DNA from: JBBDRW01 sp040905265
GTDB taxonomy: Bacteria > Bacteroidota > Rhodothermia > Balneolales > Balneolaceae
Assembly (NCBI GenBank): GCA_040905265.1
Contig: JBBDRW010000149.1
Span: 1-21,284 of the forward strand
DNA: 21,284 nt
Direction of reading: 5' to 3'
Each line of letters begins with the position of its first letter. The first letter of the stretch is position 1. This document shows positions 1 through 7,462 of this stretch, one piece after another. The translations under genes and the position numbers were made by a program. The notes under the pieces are model-generated. The model was given only the letters and a program-made list of their open reading frames with translations, did no database searches and had not been told where the DNA came from.

Positions 1-165
1 GTCTTTCAGGATGATTCTGGCGAAAGTAACGGAGTGATGCTTGGATTCTCCAGAATTGAGGTTGATGCGGAGGAGGTGTTGGCGCACCTTGGCATCCGGC
101 TTCAGGACCACGAAGCAGTCTGGAACAGGATAGTGAACACGCATACAGCCTTCTCTGACTCCTGA
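1..165 (+). CDS. 3' end of an unidentified gene
   Basis: An open frame runs from the first base to a TGA stop at 163-165, giving 54 C-terminal residues. The segment is acidic and looks like an ordinary soluble protein, with a short hydrophobic stretch (GVMLGFSRIEV) followed by a probable helix. I do not recognise the family from this fragment. The gene begins outside the window and runs convergently towards icd. No intrinsic terminator with a T-run is visible directly after its stop. Confidence 0.5.
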   Translation, partial: VFQDDSGESNGVMLGFSRIEVDAEEVLAHLGIRLQDHEAVWNRIVNTHTAFSDS

Positions 166-194
166 CTCATCTACTCTGTATTCGCCATATCCCC

Positions 195-305
195 GCCCGG
201 AGTGCAGTTCTCCCTGGAAAGAATCCAAAGGTCCATAGCGGTTCGGGGCAATTGACAGGGTTCGGGCCGGAGTGGATTTTTTCCCTGGAGCCCCGCACTC
301 CGGGC
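195..305. repeat. CCGGAGTG repeat pair with a shared complement
   Basis: Copy A (GCCCGGAGTGC, 195-205) and copy B (CCGGAGTG, 267-274) are imperfect direct repeats. Each is followed by a similar TTC/TCCCTGGA stretch. The complement GCACTCCGGGC lies at 295-305. It pairs with copy A over 11 bases and with copy B over 8 bases, so two mutually exclusive hairpins are possible. No T-run follows on either strand. The segment lies between the two convergent genes. Its function is unknown, and it may be decay of a small repeat. Confidence 0.5.
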
Positions 306-334
306 TGCCACGTTCTGTCTTCAGTATTCTTTTC

Positions 335-374
335 AAAAAAAAAGCCGGAGTTGTGGGTGTACACAAACTCCGGC
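335..374 (-). terminator. Intrinsic terminator of icd
   Basis: The 9-base arms 344-352 and 366-374 (GCCGGAGTT / AACTCCGGC) pair around a 13-base loop. Read on the minus strand, the hairpin is followed immediately by nine T residues (335-343). It starts 28 bases after the icd stop codon, the expected place for a Rho-independent terminator of that gene. Confidence 0.9.
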
Positions 375-401
375 TCGTTATTCTGTTCTGTGAAAGAGAA
401 C

Positions 402-1649
402 TTACATGTTTTTGACTATCTCTTCGCCGAACTCTGAACACTTCAGGAGGGTAGCATCCTCCATCAGGCGTTCAAAGTCGTAGGTAACCCGTTTGCTGCT
501 GATGGCTGCTTCGAGCCCTTTTTCGATCAGGTCGGCTGCTTCGCCCCATCCGAGGTATCGGAGCATCATGACTCCTGAGAGTATCAGAGAGCCTGGATTC
601 ACCTTGTCCTGGCCTGTATATTTCGGGGCAGTACCGTGGGTGGCTTCAAATACGGCAACTCCGGTTTCATAGTTGATGTTGGCTCCGGGCGCGATTCCGA
701 TCCCACCCACACAGGCGGCGAGTGCGTCAGAGATGTAGTCGCCGTTCAGGTTCATGGTTGCAATCACATCATACTCGTTGGGCCTGGTAAGGATCTGTTG
801 CAGGAAGGCATCAGCAATCACATCCTTGATAACGATTCCATTCGGAAGCTTGCACCAGGGGCCGCCGTCTATCTCTTTGGCGCCGAATTCCTGCTTGGCC
901 AGTTCGTAGCCCCAGTTTTTGAAGCTTCCTTCCGTAAACTTCATAATGTTCCCCTTGTGAACGAGGGTCACACTTTTTCGATTCTGTTCAATGGCATATT
1001 TGATGGATGCCCGAACGAGCCGTTTGGTTCCCTCAATAGAGATCGGTTTGATACCGAGTGACGAGGTGTCCGGGAATCGGATGTTGGTTGCTCCCAGGTC
1101 GTTGATCAGAAAATCTTTCAGCTTTTTGTTTTCCGGCGTCCCTGTCTGGAATTCGATTCCGGCATAGATGTCTTCGGTGTTCTCTCGAAAGATCACCATA
1201 TCGGTCAGTTCCGGCTGCTTGACAGGGCTTGGAGTCCCCTCGAAATAGCGAACCGGGCGAACACAGGCATAGAGATCCATTTTTTGGCGGATCGCAACGT
1301 TTAGAGAACGAATTCCTCCGCCGACAGGAGTCGTCAGGGGGCCTTTGATACCTACTTTGTACTGTTCAAATGCTTTCAGCGTATCCTCCGGAAGCCATGT
1401 ATCCCCACCGTAATAGTCGACCGCTTTCTCACCGGCGTAGACTTCAAACCAGTTGATCTTCTTCTTCCCGTTATATGCTTTCTCAACGGCACTTTCGAGA
1501 ACGTGCTTCATGGCAGGTGTGATATCGATTCCAATCCCGTCCCCTTCGATATACGGAATTATTGGGTCGTTGCCGACTACCAGGGAACCGTCTTGTTTCT
1601 TTTCAATGACCGAGCCGCTGCCCGGGGCTGTTAGCTTTTCAAAACTCAT
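402..1649 (-). CDS. icd: NADP-dependent isocitrate dehydrogenase
   Basis: This cytoplasmic TCA-cycle enzyme oxidatively decarboxylates isocitrate to 2-oxoglutarate using NADP+. The 415-residue product follows the E. coli enzyme closely along its whole length. The substrate-binding and phosphorylation motif is GGIRSLNVAIRQ, with Ser115 and Asn117. Tyr162 lies in NTEDIYAGIE and Lys232 in VHKGNIMKF. The metal-binding aspartates are Asp280, Asp304 and Asp308. Cofactor residues Lys343-Tyr344 in HGTAPKYTGQDKVNPGS, with Tyr390 and Arg394 in VTYDFERLM, correspond to the NADP-specific set rather than the NAD set. The ATG start has no Shine-Dalgarno sequence, but a TAnnTTTG promoter element lies just upstream. 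The gene is monocistronic, with its own terminator. The conserved Ser115 would in principle allow control by an AceK-type kinase, but none is in the window. Confidence 0.98.
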   Translation of the reverse strand: MSFEKLTAPGSGSVIEKKQDGSLVVGNDPIIPYIEGDGIGIDITPAMKHVLESAVEKAYNGKKKINWFEVYAGEKAVDYYGGDTWLPEDTLKAFEQYKVGIKGPLTTPVGGGIRSLNVAIRQKMDLYACVRPVRYFEGTPSPVKQPELTDMVIFRENTEDIYAGIEFQTGTPENKKLKDFLINDLGATNIRFPDTSSLGIKPISIEGTKRLVRASIKYAIEQNRKSVTLVHKGNIMKFTEGSFKNWGYELAKQEFGAKEIDGGPWCKLPNGIVIKDVIADAFLQQILTRPNEYDVIATMNLNGDYISDALAACVGGIGIAPGANINYETGVAVFEATHGTAPKYTGQDKVNPGSLILSGVMMLRYLGWGEAADLIEKGLEAAISSKRVTYDFERLMEDATLLKCSEFGEEIVKNM

Positions 1650-1672
1650 GTTCGTTCACAGGTTTAAATGTT

Positions 1673-1680
1673 CAAAATTA
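1673..1680 (-). promoter_or_regulatory. Possible -7 promoter element of icd
   Basis: On the minus strand this reads TAATTTTG, a perfect match to the Bacteroidota -7 consensus TAnnTTTG, and lies 23 bases before the icd ATG. A TTTG sits 14 bases upstream, closer than the usual spacing of about 19-21 bases, so the -33 part is not convincing. Confidence 0.4.
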
Positions 1681-1726
1681 TTCTCTCAAAATAGCAAAAA
1701 ATTCGCCTTAATTCATTTAATCGTCA

Positions 1727-1753
1727 CCGGTACTTTCTGGCAGGAAGTACCGG
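1727..1753. promoter_or_regulatory. 9-base inverted repeat upstream of icd
   Basis: CCGGTACTT (1727-1735) and AAGTACCGG (1745-1753) form a perfect 9+9 inverted repeat around a 9-base centre. It lies 77 bases upstream of the icd start and about 45 bases upstream of the proposed -7 element. No T-run follows, so it is not a terminator. A dimeric-regulator operator or a leader hairpin are both possible. The regulator is unknown. Confidence 0.4.
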
Positions 1754-1897
1754 ATACTTACGATCCTTCTGTGGAGGCTTTGCATCCGCCTGTCGTCGAA
1801 TTGCTCAATGTCACTACGCTGTCGCTTCGTTTTCAGAAGAGATGCCTGGTTATTAAAGCCTATTCTGTATCTCTGTGTATTATCAGATCCAGTTGCA

Positions 1898-1928
1898 TTT
1901 CATACTGGCAAAAACCATATTATTTTTG
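1898..1928 (+). promoter_or_regulatory. Possible promoter of the kinase gene
   Basis: TATTTTTG at 1921-1928 matches the Bacteroidota -7 consensus TAnnTTTG exactly. TTTC at 1898-1901, 19 bases upstream, is one base from the -33 TTTG element. Transcription from here would give a leader of about 140 bases before the ATG at 2078. The call rests on pattern only. Confidence 0.3.
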
Positions 1929-2077
1929 CAATCGCTATCCAGAAAGCTGTTGGATGTAGTTTGATATACTGCGTCCCCTCGTGACGATCATCTAAGTCCG
2001 ACAGCCGCCGGCGAATTGCCGGTTTCTTCATAATCGGGATTCTAAAATCGCTAACGCGTTCAAAAAATAAGCCTGAT

Positions 2078-3409
2078 ATGGTCGCAACTATTCTACACTC
2101 CGGAAATCGTGCACTGAATATTACGCTTATTTATTTCACTACTGCTGCTCTTTGGATTTACGGAAGTGATTTCCTGTTGGAAATCCTGATATCGGATATG
2201 GCAATGCTCACAGTATCCCAGACATACAAGGGGCTCTTCTTTGTATCCGTAACGTCTCTGCTTCTGTATGTCTTGATAAAATCGGCTACCAGCCAGATGG
2301 AAGAGCGAAACAGGAAAATTGATGCCTTGTTAAAGAGTGAAAAGGTAAAAAGCCATAAAATCGGTGAATCGATGAAACGGCTTCAGCTGGTTCTGGTTAA
2401 TGCACCATCACCGATCTGCTTTTTGGAGGGAGACGATCACACATATACGTTTGTAAATGAGGCCTACAAACAGATGATCGGGGATCGTGACCTTGTAGGG
2501 AAACCGGTTAGCGAAGCAGTTCCGGAGATACAGTCACAAGGATTTATCGAGATTCTTGACAAGGTCTATCAAACCGGTGAGATGTATCTCGGCAAGGAGG
2601 TTCCGATGGTGATCAAAAAAGAGGGGGAAAGGACGGTTCTCTACCGTGATTTTATCTATATGCCGCTTCGTGATGATGAGGATAGGATCTACGGGATCTT
2701 TGTACAGGCAAACGATATCACCCGGTTGATCCGGGCCAACCGGGAGCTGGAGGATTTGCTTGCCGATAAAGAGATTCTTCTGCAGGAGGTCCACCACCGC
2801 GTGAAGAATAACCTGGCGGTCGTGATTGGATTGATCGAGTTACAGGCCGATCATTTCAAGGAATCGGAGATCATCAAACACCTGCGCCATACCCAGAGCC
2901 GGATTCATACGATTGCAGATATTCATGAATTACTCTATACCAAGGGAGGTTTGAAGAACATTCCGCTGGAAGAGCTCATTCATATCCTGGCAGAAACTAT
3001 TTTTCGGATCATCGACGGTGATAATGTACCGGCATGCCGGATAGAGGTCGAACCGCACTCACTAAACATCAATCAGGCGATCCCACTCGGACTAATCTTT
3101 AATGAACTCTTCTCTTTTCTGGCAGGGAAGCTGGAGAATAATGACCGAACTGTTGTCATCCGATCCGATTATTCAGAGAAACCGATGGTGGAGATTCAGA
3201 TTGAAATCAGTGACTTGAACTGTACCCGGTTCGAAAATCAGTTTCTCGATACAGATACGTTTGAAGGAGTCCTGACATCCATCTTTTTGCAACAGCTGAA
3301 AGCGGAATCGAGGATTCAAGAGGCGGGTTCCGGTCTGGAATTTTGCATACGTTTCGAAAGTATTGTTAGGAGGGGTTCAGCCGGTAACATAAGTGTCCGT
3401 TCAGAGTAA
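2078..3409 (+). CDS. Membrane PAS/HisKA_2 sensor histidine kinase, degenerate ATPase domain
   Basis: The 443-residue product has two membrane segments (about residues 15-37 and 52-68) joined by a short loop, so there is no large periplasmic sensor. A PAS domain (about 103-215) is followed by the HisKA_2 dimerisation/phosphoacceptor motif EVHHRVKNNLAVVIGL, with His240 the likely phospho-acceptor. Such kinases autophosphorylate and pass phosphate to a response regulator. The C-terminal ATPase region is unusual. An N-box remnant (IPLGLIFNELFS, about 335-346) lacks the usual downstream Asn-Ala-x-Lys-His stretch. I see no DxGxGxP box and no intact LGLxLV box; the corresponding place reads FEGVLTSIFLQQL. 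It may be catalytically weak or may act as a partner of another kinase. No response regulator gene is in the window, so its output is unknown. The ATG start has only a weak upstream purine stretch. Confidence 0.88.
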   Translation: MVATILHSGNRALNITLIYFTTAALWIYGSDFLLEILISDMAMLTVSQTYKGLFFVSVTSLLLYVLIKSATSQMEERNRKIDALLKSEKVKSHKIGESMKRLQLVLVNAPSPICFLEGDDHTYTFVNEAYKQMIGDRDLVGKPVSEAVPEIQSQGFIEILDKVYQTGEMYLGKEVPMVIKKEGERTVLYRDFIYMPLRDDEDRIYGIFVQANDITRLIRANRELEDLLADKEILLQEVHHRVKNNLAVVIGLIELQADHFKESEIIKHLRHTQSRIHTIADIHELLYTKGGLKNIPLEELIHILAETIFRIIDGDNVPACRIEVEPHSLNINQAIPLGLIFNELFSFLAGKLENNDRTVVIRSDYSEKPMVEIQIEISDLNCTRFENQFLDTDTFEGVLTSIFLQQLKAESRIQEAGSGLEFCIRFESIVRRGSAGNISVRSE

Positions 3410-3488
3410 AGACCTCCGGGGTATCAATTCCGTTATTATCCTTATGCAAAATCTTTTAACTTGTCGGCTCAAATTAACCGATTTGCAG

Positions 3489-4712
3489 ATGAGTGACACT
3501 TTGAAAGAAGTACGACTACGTGCCAAAGGAATACTGCCTGTTCAAAAACTGAAGATGCTCTGTGACGCGGAAATTATCCGCAGCAAGGATGGGTATCCGA
3601 TAAATGGAGATCAGTTTCAGCCCAACTCACTGGACCTGAGGCTTGGGGAGGTGGCACACCGGGTGCGTTCCAGTTTTCTCCCTGAAAAAGAGACAGTAGA
3701 GGAGAAGATTCATAAACTCCACCAATACACCTTCTCCATCGAAGATGGAGCCATTCTGGAACCAAACTGTGTCTATATCATCCCTCTTTTGGAGGAGCTG
3801 TCACTGCCAAAAATGCACTTTTCCCCACAACAAAAGCTGTTCAACGGCCAGAGTGATGAGGGATCGTTCCGGCTGATCGCAGAGGAAAACCTCACTGCAA
3901 AGGCGAATCCGAAAAGTACAACGGGCCGGCTTGATATCTTCACACGGGTGATTACCGACTATTCACAACGTTTTGAGGAGATCTCTGAAGGGTACCAGGG
4001 GAAGCTTTATCTCGAAGTGGTTCCAAAATCATTTCCGATCAAGGTCAGGACCGGCCACAGGTTGAACCAGCTTCGTATCCGGCATGGATATACGACGCTC
4101 TCCGACCAGGATCTTTTGAGAGTCCACAACAGTGATCCTTTGTTGTTCAACGGCAAGGGAGAGCCGCTGCCGGCTGATAGTCTGAATCTTCATGACGGAC
4201 TCTACCTGAGTGTCAATCTGCAACCGGAAGAGGAGGGGGACGGAGTGATCGGTTATAAGGCGAAGAAGCACCGGTCTCTGATCCATCTTGATTTTATCGA
4301 CCACTATGAAGTCCGGGATTTTTGGGATCCGATCTATATGCGGAAAGGAGACCATCTGATTCTGGAGCCGGAGGCGTTCTATATATTCGCCTCCAAAGAG
4401 AGGTGCCGTATCCCGGCTCACCTGGCGGCGGAGATGATCCCGTATGATACCGGTTCCGGTGAATTGCGTACACACTACGCCGGCTTTTTTGATAGCGGGT
4501 TCGGCGGTTCAATTGACGACCGGGGTGCCCGTGCTGTTTTGGAGGTTCGGTCTCACGACGTGCCTTTCCTGATCGAAGACGGCCAGACGTTCTGCAGCAT
4601 GAAGTTTGAACCGAACACGGAGTTACCGGAATTTATCTATGGCAGCCGAATCAACAGCAATTATCAGGGGCAGGGCCTCAAGCTGGGAAAACATTTTAAA
4701 ACTCCCGGATAG
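3489..4712 (+). CDS. dcd: Two-domain dCTP deaminase
   Basis: The product (407 residues from the ATG at 3489) matches the long, duplicated form of dCTP deaminase, which converts dCTP to dUTP and feeds dTMP synthesis. From that start, the first domain shows QPNSLDLRLG (44-53), NPKSTTGRLD (from 140, with the Ser and Arg of the active site) and KLYLEVVP with Glu176. The second domain shows a matching block, DTGSGELRTHYAGFFDSGFG (320-339) and AVLEV with Glu352. About 30 residues (roughly 108-138) are inserted just before NPKS. The frame stays open back to a GTG at 3393 that overlaps the kinase gene. That extra part resembles no domain, so I prefer 3489; ATG 3444 is possible. rsmE follows after 12 bases, so the two are probably co-transcribed. 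Confidence 0.88.
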   Translation: MSDTLKEVRLRAKGILPVQKLKMLCDAEIIRSKDGYPINGDQFQPNSLDLRLGEVAHRVRSSFLPEKETVEEKIHKLHQYTFSIEDGAILEPNCVYIIPLLEELSLPKMHFSPQQKLFNGQSDEGSFRLIAEENLTAKANPKSTTGRLDIFTRVITDYSQRFEEISEGYQGKLYLEVVPKSFPIKVRTGHRLNQLRIRHGYTTLSDQDLLRVHNSDPLLFNGKGEPLPADSLNLHDGLYLSVNLQPEEEGDGVIGYKAKKHRSLIHLDFIDHYEVRDFWDPIYMRKGDHLILEPEAFYIFASKERCRIPAHLAAEMIPYDTGSGELRTHYAGFFDSGFGGSIDDRGARAVLEVRSHDVPFLIEDGQTFCSMKFEPNTELPEFIYGSRINSNYQGQGLKLGKHFKTPG

Positions 4713-4724
4713 CCGGCCTCATGT

Positions 4725-5426
4725 ATGAACCTTTTTTTTCTCACTCCGGATTCACTCAATGACCAGCAGTTTGAACTGCGGGGAGATGAGGCGAAGCATG
4801 CTGCCAAAGTATTGCGTATGCGAACAGGTGAGACGGTTCAGGCGACGGACGGGATGGGAACCAGGTATCAGGGAGTGATCCGTTCTGTGAATAGCGACCG
4901 CGTTGTGGCTGATATGAAGGAGAGGGTTCAGGTGCCGCATCCGCAGCCTTCCGTGACAATTGCTCTTGGAATGATCAAGAAGAGGGATCGGCTGGAATTT
5001 GCCCTTGAGAAGTGTGTAGAGCTGGGAGTAAGCCATTTTGTTCTCTTTCAGGCAGTCAATAGCGAGAGGAGCAGAGTTCGCATGGACCGTCTTGAGATGA
5101 TTGCAAAAGGTGCCATGAAACAGAGCCTGCGCTGCTGGCTTCCTGAACTTACTCTCTGTGACTCTCTTGAGGAAGTGTTGGAGGCCTGCAGGTCGGATTT
5201 AAATCTGGTTGCGGATGAAACCAAAGGTGCTGAGGCTGAACCGGCTGATTCAAGGCCGCTGGCCGGATCGTATCTCATTATCATAGGCCCCGAAGGGGGA
5301 TTTTCTACAGAGGAGAGAGGCTATCTTGCGGAACAGTCCGTATCCCCGTTCTCCCTGGGACACTACAGGTTGCGTGCAGAGACAGCCGCTATTGCGTCGA
5401 TGTGCCGTTTTCTTCCTGCTCCCTGA
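4725..5426 (+). CDS. rsmE: 16S rRNA (uracil-1498-N3)-methyltransferase RsmE
   Basis: RsmE is a SPOUT-class, trefoil-knot methyltransferase that uses S-adenosylmethionine to methylate N3 of U1498 in helix 44 of 16S rRNA. The 233-residue product has the N-terminal PUA-like part with HAAKVLRMRTGE (25-36), then ALGMIKKRDRLEFALEKCVE (80-99), followed by LGV. Next is KGAMKQSLRCWLP (128-140), where the family usually has an A-x-x-Q-S/C-R-R pattern. The knot motifs are IIGPEGGFS (186-194) and LGHYRLRAETAA (211-222). The length is normal. The start lies 12 bases after the dCTP deaminase stop, indicating co-transcription. Its last 38 bases overlap, on the opposite strand, the end of the ostA-like gene. 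No Shine-Dalgarno sequence is seen. Confidence 0.96.
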   Translation: MNLFFLTPDSLNDQQFELRGDEAKHAAKVLRMRTGETVQATDGMGTRYQGVIRSVNSDRVVADMKERVQVPHPQPSVTIALGMIKKRDRLEFALEKCVELGVSHFVLFQAVNSERSRVRMDRLEMIAKGAMKQSLRCWLPELTLCDSLEEVLEACRSDLNLVADETKGAEAEPADSRPLAGSYLIIIGPEGGFSTEERGYLAEQSVSPFSLGHYRLRAETAAIASMCRFLPAP

Positions 5427-6819
5427 GCCATGCCCGGTAACGGGGCGGAAACTCAAAGAGCGGCTCTGTTGTAATGGCCGGCATGTTTGGCTGCCGGACG
5501 GAAGGCTGTTGCGGGCGCTGTTCCGGATTCCACTGAAATCCCGGCAATCTGCGGTCGATATTGTCAGGATGTTCCGGAAGGTATGATCCGTCCGGGTTTC
5601 TGTGTGCGATGAATTCGTCCGGTTCTCCTTCAAAGAATGTCAGTGAGCTTGGGCCGGTTGCCATCATTTCCATCAATCCGTCAGGCTCTTCATTTTCATT
5701 TTTCCGGTGAAAAATCACTTCACTGTTGTCGAATACACGAATTCTCTCAATTTCTCCCTGATCAAACCAGGCCCGGAGAGTATCTCCGGTCATCTGGTTC
5801 AGCCGGCCCGTCACACTGTCTTCCATTACAATGATCGGCCGCGTATAAGATTCAAGAAACCGGATCTCCTCATCTTCAAGCAACGCACGGATATAGGGGC
5901 CGGTTAGTTGAATCCGGTTTTGCCATGCGATCGGGCCAGAAAGCAGCCGGAACTCCTCGGTATCGTCTCTATAATGGAGGGTATCTGCAATGGCGGAAAA
6001 GGATGGGGACCAGATTCGGACATTCCGGTAGGCATCGATAGTCGAGACTGAATCCTGCTCCTGTACCAAAATCGTAGCTGCATCGAGATGAGTTGTATCC
6101 CGGCCCGATTCATTTACTTTCATCATCCAGGCATCTCCGTCCAAAAGTCGATACCCGGAGGAGTCTGCCTCCAGATACTCCCCGGTAAATGTGACCCTCT
6201 CTTCATGGTTCGCTGCATAGACGTTGTCAAAAAGTTGATAAAAATCTTCCGAACGGTTCATAAAGAGGGAGTCTGCCTCCATATAGCGGGTCGGGTCGGA
6301 GAGCTGTACGTCATTTCGGAAAAATGCGATATCGGTTTCACGGAAGTAGTAGCCAGTCTCAGCCAGGAGGGTGCCGTCCTCATCTTCGAACCGGACCGGT
6401 GAGTGAAAGAGCACGACATTAAATATCTGGTCATAGTCGATCTCTTCACTGAAGAGTCGGTTGTTCTCGGTCTCAATGATGACCCTGCCTCTGAGCCGGC
6501 TATAGTCTATCTGGGTATCGTAGTAGAGGGTGTCGGCCCAGATCAGTTCGTCGTCGGTTTCAATCTGTATGTTGAAGGCGTGGATCAGGTTTCTTCCTGC
6601 AAAATGATAGGCACTGTCTGCAATCATCAGCATTCGGTCTGTTTGAATCTCAACCTCTCCATAGAGGCGGCGGACGATCTCTCCTTCAATTACTTCCTCT
6701 TCATACTGATTCGCATTCAGAATGGTTACCTGTCGCTGTGCCTGCAGATCTGCCCAGCCTGCCGATGCGATGAGCAGAAGTACCATTAGTAAGAGTGATT
6801 TGCAGACAACTCTCTTCAT
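5389..6819 (-). CDS. OstA-like lipopolysaccharide-transport protein
   Basis: The 476-residue product starts with a signal peptide (MKRVVCKSLLLMVLLLIASAGWA) and is exported. The mature part is rich in short beta-strand repeats with recurring EADSLFM, WADTLYYD and IADTLHYRD phrases. This is typical of the OstA/LptA jelly-roll fold in the Bacteroidota OstA-like family, thought to form the periplasmic lipopolysaccharide bridge or to assist LptD. The C-terminal 60 residues are rich in Pro and Gln and look unstructured. I chose ATG 6819, four bases after the lptC stop; the longer frame begins at a TTG inside lptC and spoils the signal peptide. It is co-transcribed with lptC. The 3' end overlaps rsmE by 38 bases and no terminator is visible. 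The general role is well supported; the exact Lpt component is inferred. Confidence 0.83.
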   Translation of the reverse strand: MKRVVCKSLLLMVLLLIASAGWADLQAQRQVTILNANQYEEEVIEGEIVRRLYGEVEIQTDRMLMIADSAYHFAGRNLIHAFNIQIETDDELIWADTLYYDTQIDYSRLRGRVIIETENNRLFSEEIDYDQIFNVVLFHSPVRFEDEDGTLLAETGYYFRETDIAFFRNDVQLSDPTRYMEADSLFMNRSEDFYQLFDNVYAANHEERVTFTGEYLEADSSGYRLLDGDAWMMKVNESGRDTTHLDAATILVQEQDSVSTIDAYRNVRIWSPSFSAIADTLHYRDDTEEFRLLSGPIAWQNRIQLTGPYIRALLEDEEIRFLESYTRPIIVMEDSVTGRLNQMTGDTLRAWFDQGEIERIRVFDNSEVIFHRKNENEEPDGLMEMMATGPSSLTFFEGEPDEFIAHRNPDGSYLPEHPDNIDRRLPGFQWNPEQRPQQPSVRQPNMPAITTEPLFEFPPRYRAWLREQEENGTSTQ

Positions 6820-6823
6820 CCGG

Positions 6824-7426
6824 TTAATCAACGGTGACTTCTCCTCTCAGATTTCTTATTACTGATCGGGTCAGATCGGTATTGCTGGAAAATCCACTGC
6901 CTGTAAGACTGTCTTCAGGGGTGATAATCGTCACAAATCGATCAGATGTAATGCGGTCTGTCTCCTGGCTCCACTTGAGATACTCCGTATAGAGCCGGCG
7001 CTGATCGGTGGAGACCCGGACAGAGTCAAAGAGTTCAAATTCACGTGCATCGGCATGGTATATTGCCCGGAGGCTCCGCGCTTCTGCTTCCAGCTCTCCT
7101 TCGTCGTCAAACAGCCGGACATAGACCCCGCCCTCAATAAGGGTCTCATCCCGATCCTCTGGCTGGTATGTGATAGAGTGATCTCCCTGAATGGCAACCC
7201 GCCTCAGGCTGTTTTCCATCAGTGCCAGGTTTACATCCCAGCTTTCATGTGTTGTAAGCAGTGAATCCCTGAGGGAAGATTCGATTTGAGCTGTGTCGTA
7301 TTCAGAGAGCCCGGTACAGGCGGAAATGAGGAGTGACAGGAGCAGAAGTAAGATCAGAGTGGCTCCCTGTCTTTGACAGTTATTTACACCTGTTCCACCG
7401 ATTCTGCCCGGTACGTTCATGGTCAT
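6824..7426 (-). CDS. lptC: LptC-like lipopolysaccharide export lipoprotein
   Basis: The 200-residue product has a lipoprotein signal: a hydrophobic run at about residues 22-34 and the lipobox ISAC with Cys37. A single compact beta-rich domain follows, with phrases such as LIEGGVYVRLFDDEG, LEAEARSLRAIYHAD and FELFDSVRVST. These resemble LptC, the inner-membrane-attached Lpt component that receives lipopolysaccharide from LptB2FG and passes it to LptA. In Bacteroidota LptC is commonly a lipoprotein and lies beside an OstA-like gene, as here. The ATG start has a GTGAGG purine stretch 4 bases upstream, one of the few Shine-Dalgarno-like sites in the window. A second ATG, two codons in, is possible. 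The N-terminal 20 residues before the hydrophobic run are longer than usual. Confidence 0.8.
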   Translation of the reverse strand: MTMNVPGRIGGTGVNNCQRQGATLILLLLLSLLISACTGLSEYDTAQIESSLRDSLLTTHESWDVNLALMENSLRRVAIQGDHSITYQPEDRDETLIEGGVYVRLFDDEGELEAEARSLRAIYHADAREFELFDSVRVSTDQRRLYTEYLKWSQETDRITSDRFVTIITPEDSLTGSGFSSNTDLTRSVIRNLRGEVTVD

Positions 7427-7462
7427 TCGGCCTCACTGTTGAAATTTCTTCCAAACCCGGTA

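Larger units (their letters stand above)
1650..2077. other. Divergent spacer between icd and the kinase gene
   Basis: This 428-base stretch holds no convincing gene. A plus-strand open frame crossing it has no family signature and runs antisense into icd. The spacer contains the icd -7 element, the 9-base inverted repeat, a possible kinase-gene promoter at 1898-1928 (TTTC, 19-base gap, TATTTTTG), and a small hairpin at 2008-2022 (CCGGC/GCCGG, 5-base loop). The hairpin would fall in the kinase-gene leader. Nothing else was recognised. Confidence 0.6.

Noticed and set aside
1..165. Naming the first fragment as the end of a PLP-dependent aminotransferase/MocR-type protein
   Set aside because: The phrase GVMLGFSRIEV is weakly reminiscent of those C-termini, but 54 residues without a diagnostic motif are not enough.
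1453..1959. Plus-strand open frame of 168 codons across the icd start and spacer
   Set aside because: It is antisense to icd for its first 200 bases, has no family signature, and covers the inverted repeat and proposed promoter elements.
2008..2022. Hairpin CCGGC/GCCGG followed by TTTCTT as a terminator
   Set aside because: The stem is only 5 bases, the T-run is broken, and no plus-strand gene ends upstream. It is more likely a leader hairpin or chance.
3445..3453. Another copy of the GATTTTGCA motif (minus strand) before dcd
   Set aside because: Only 9 bases match, the orientation points into the kinase gene, and no gene is served by it. Probably chance.
3393..3488. N-terminal extension of the dCTP deaminase from GTG 3393
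   Set aside because: It overlaps the kinase gene, adds 32 residues with no domain character, and the family alignment begins near the ATG at 3489.
6820..6831. TTG start of the ostA-like gene overlapping lptC
   Set aside because: ATG 6819, just after the lptC stop, gives a normal Met-Lys-Arg signal peptide.
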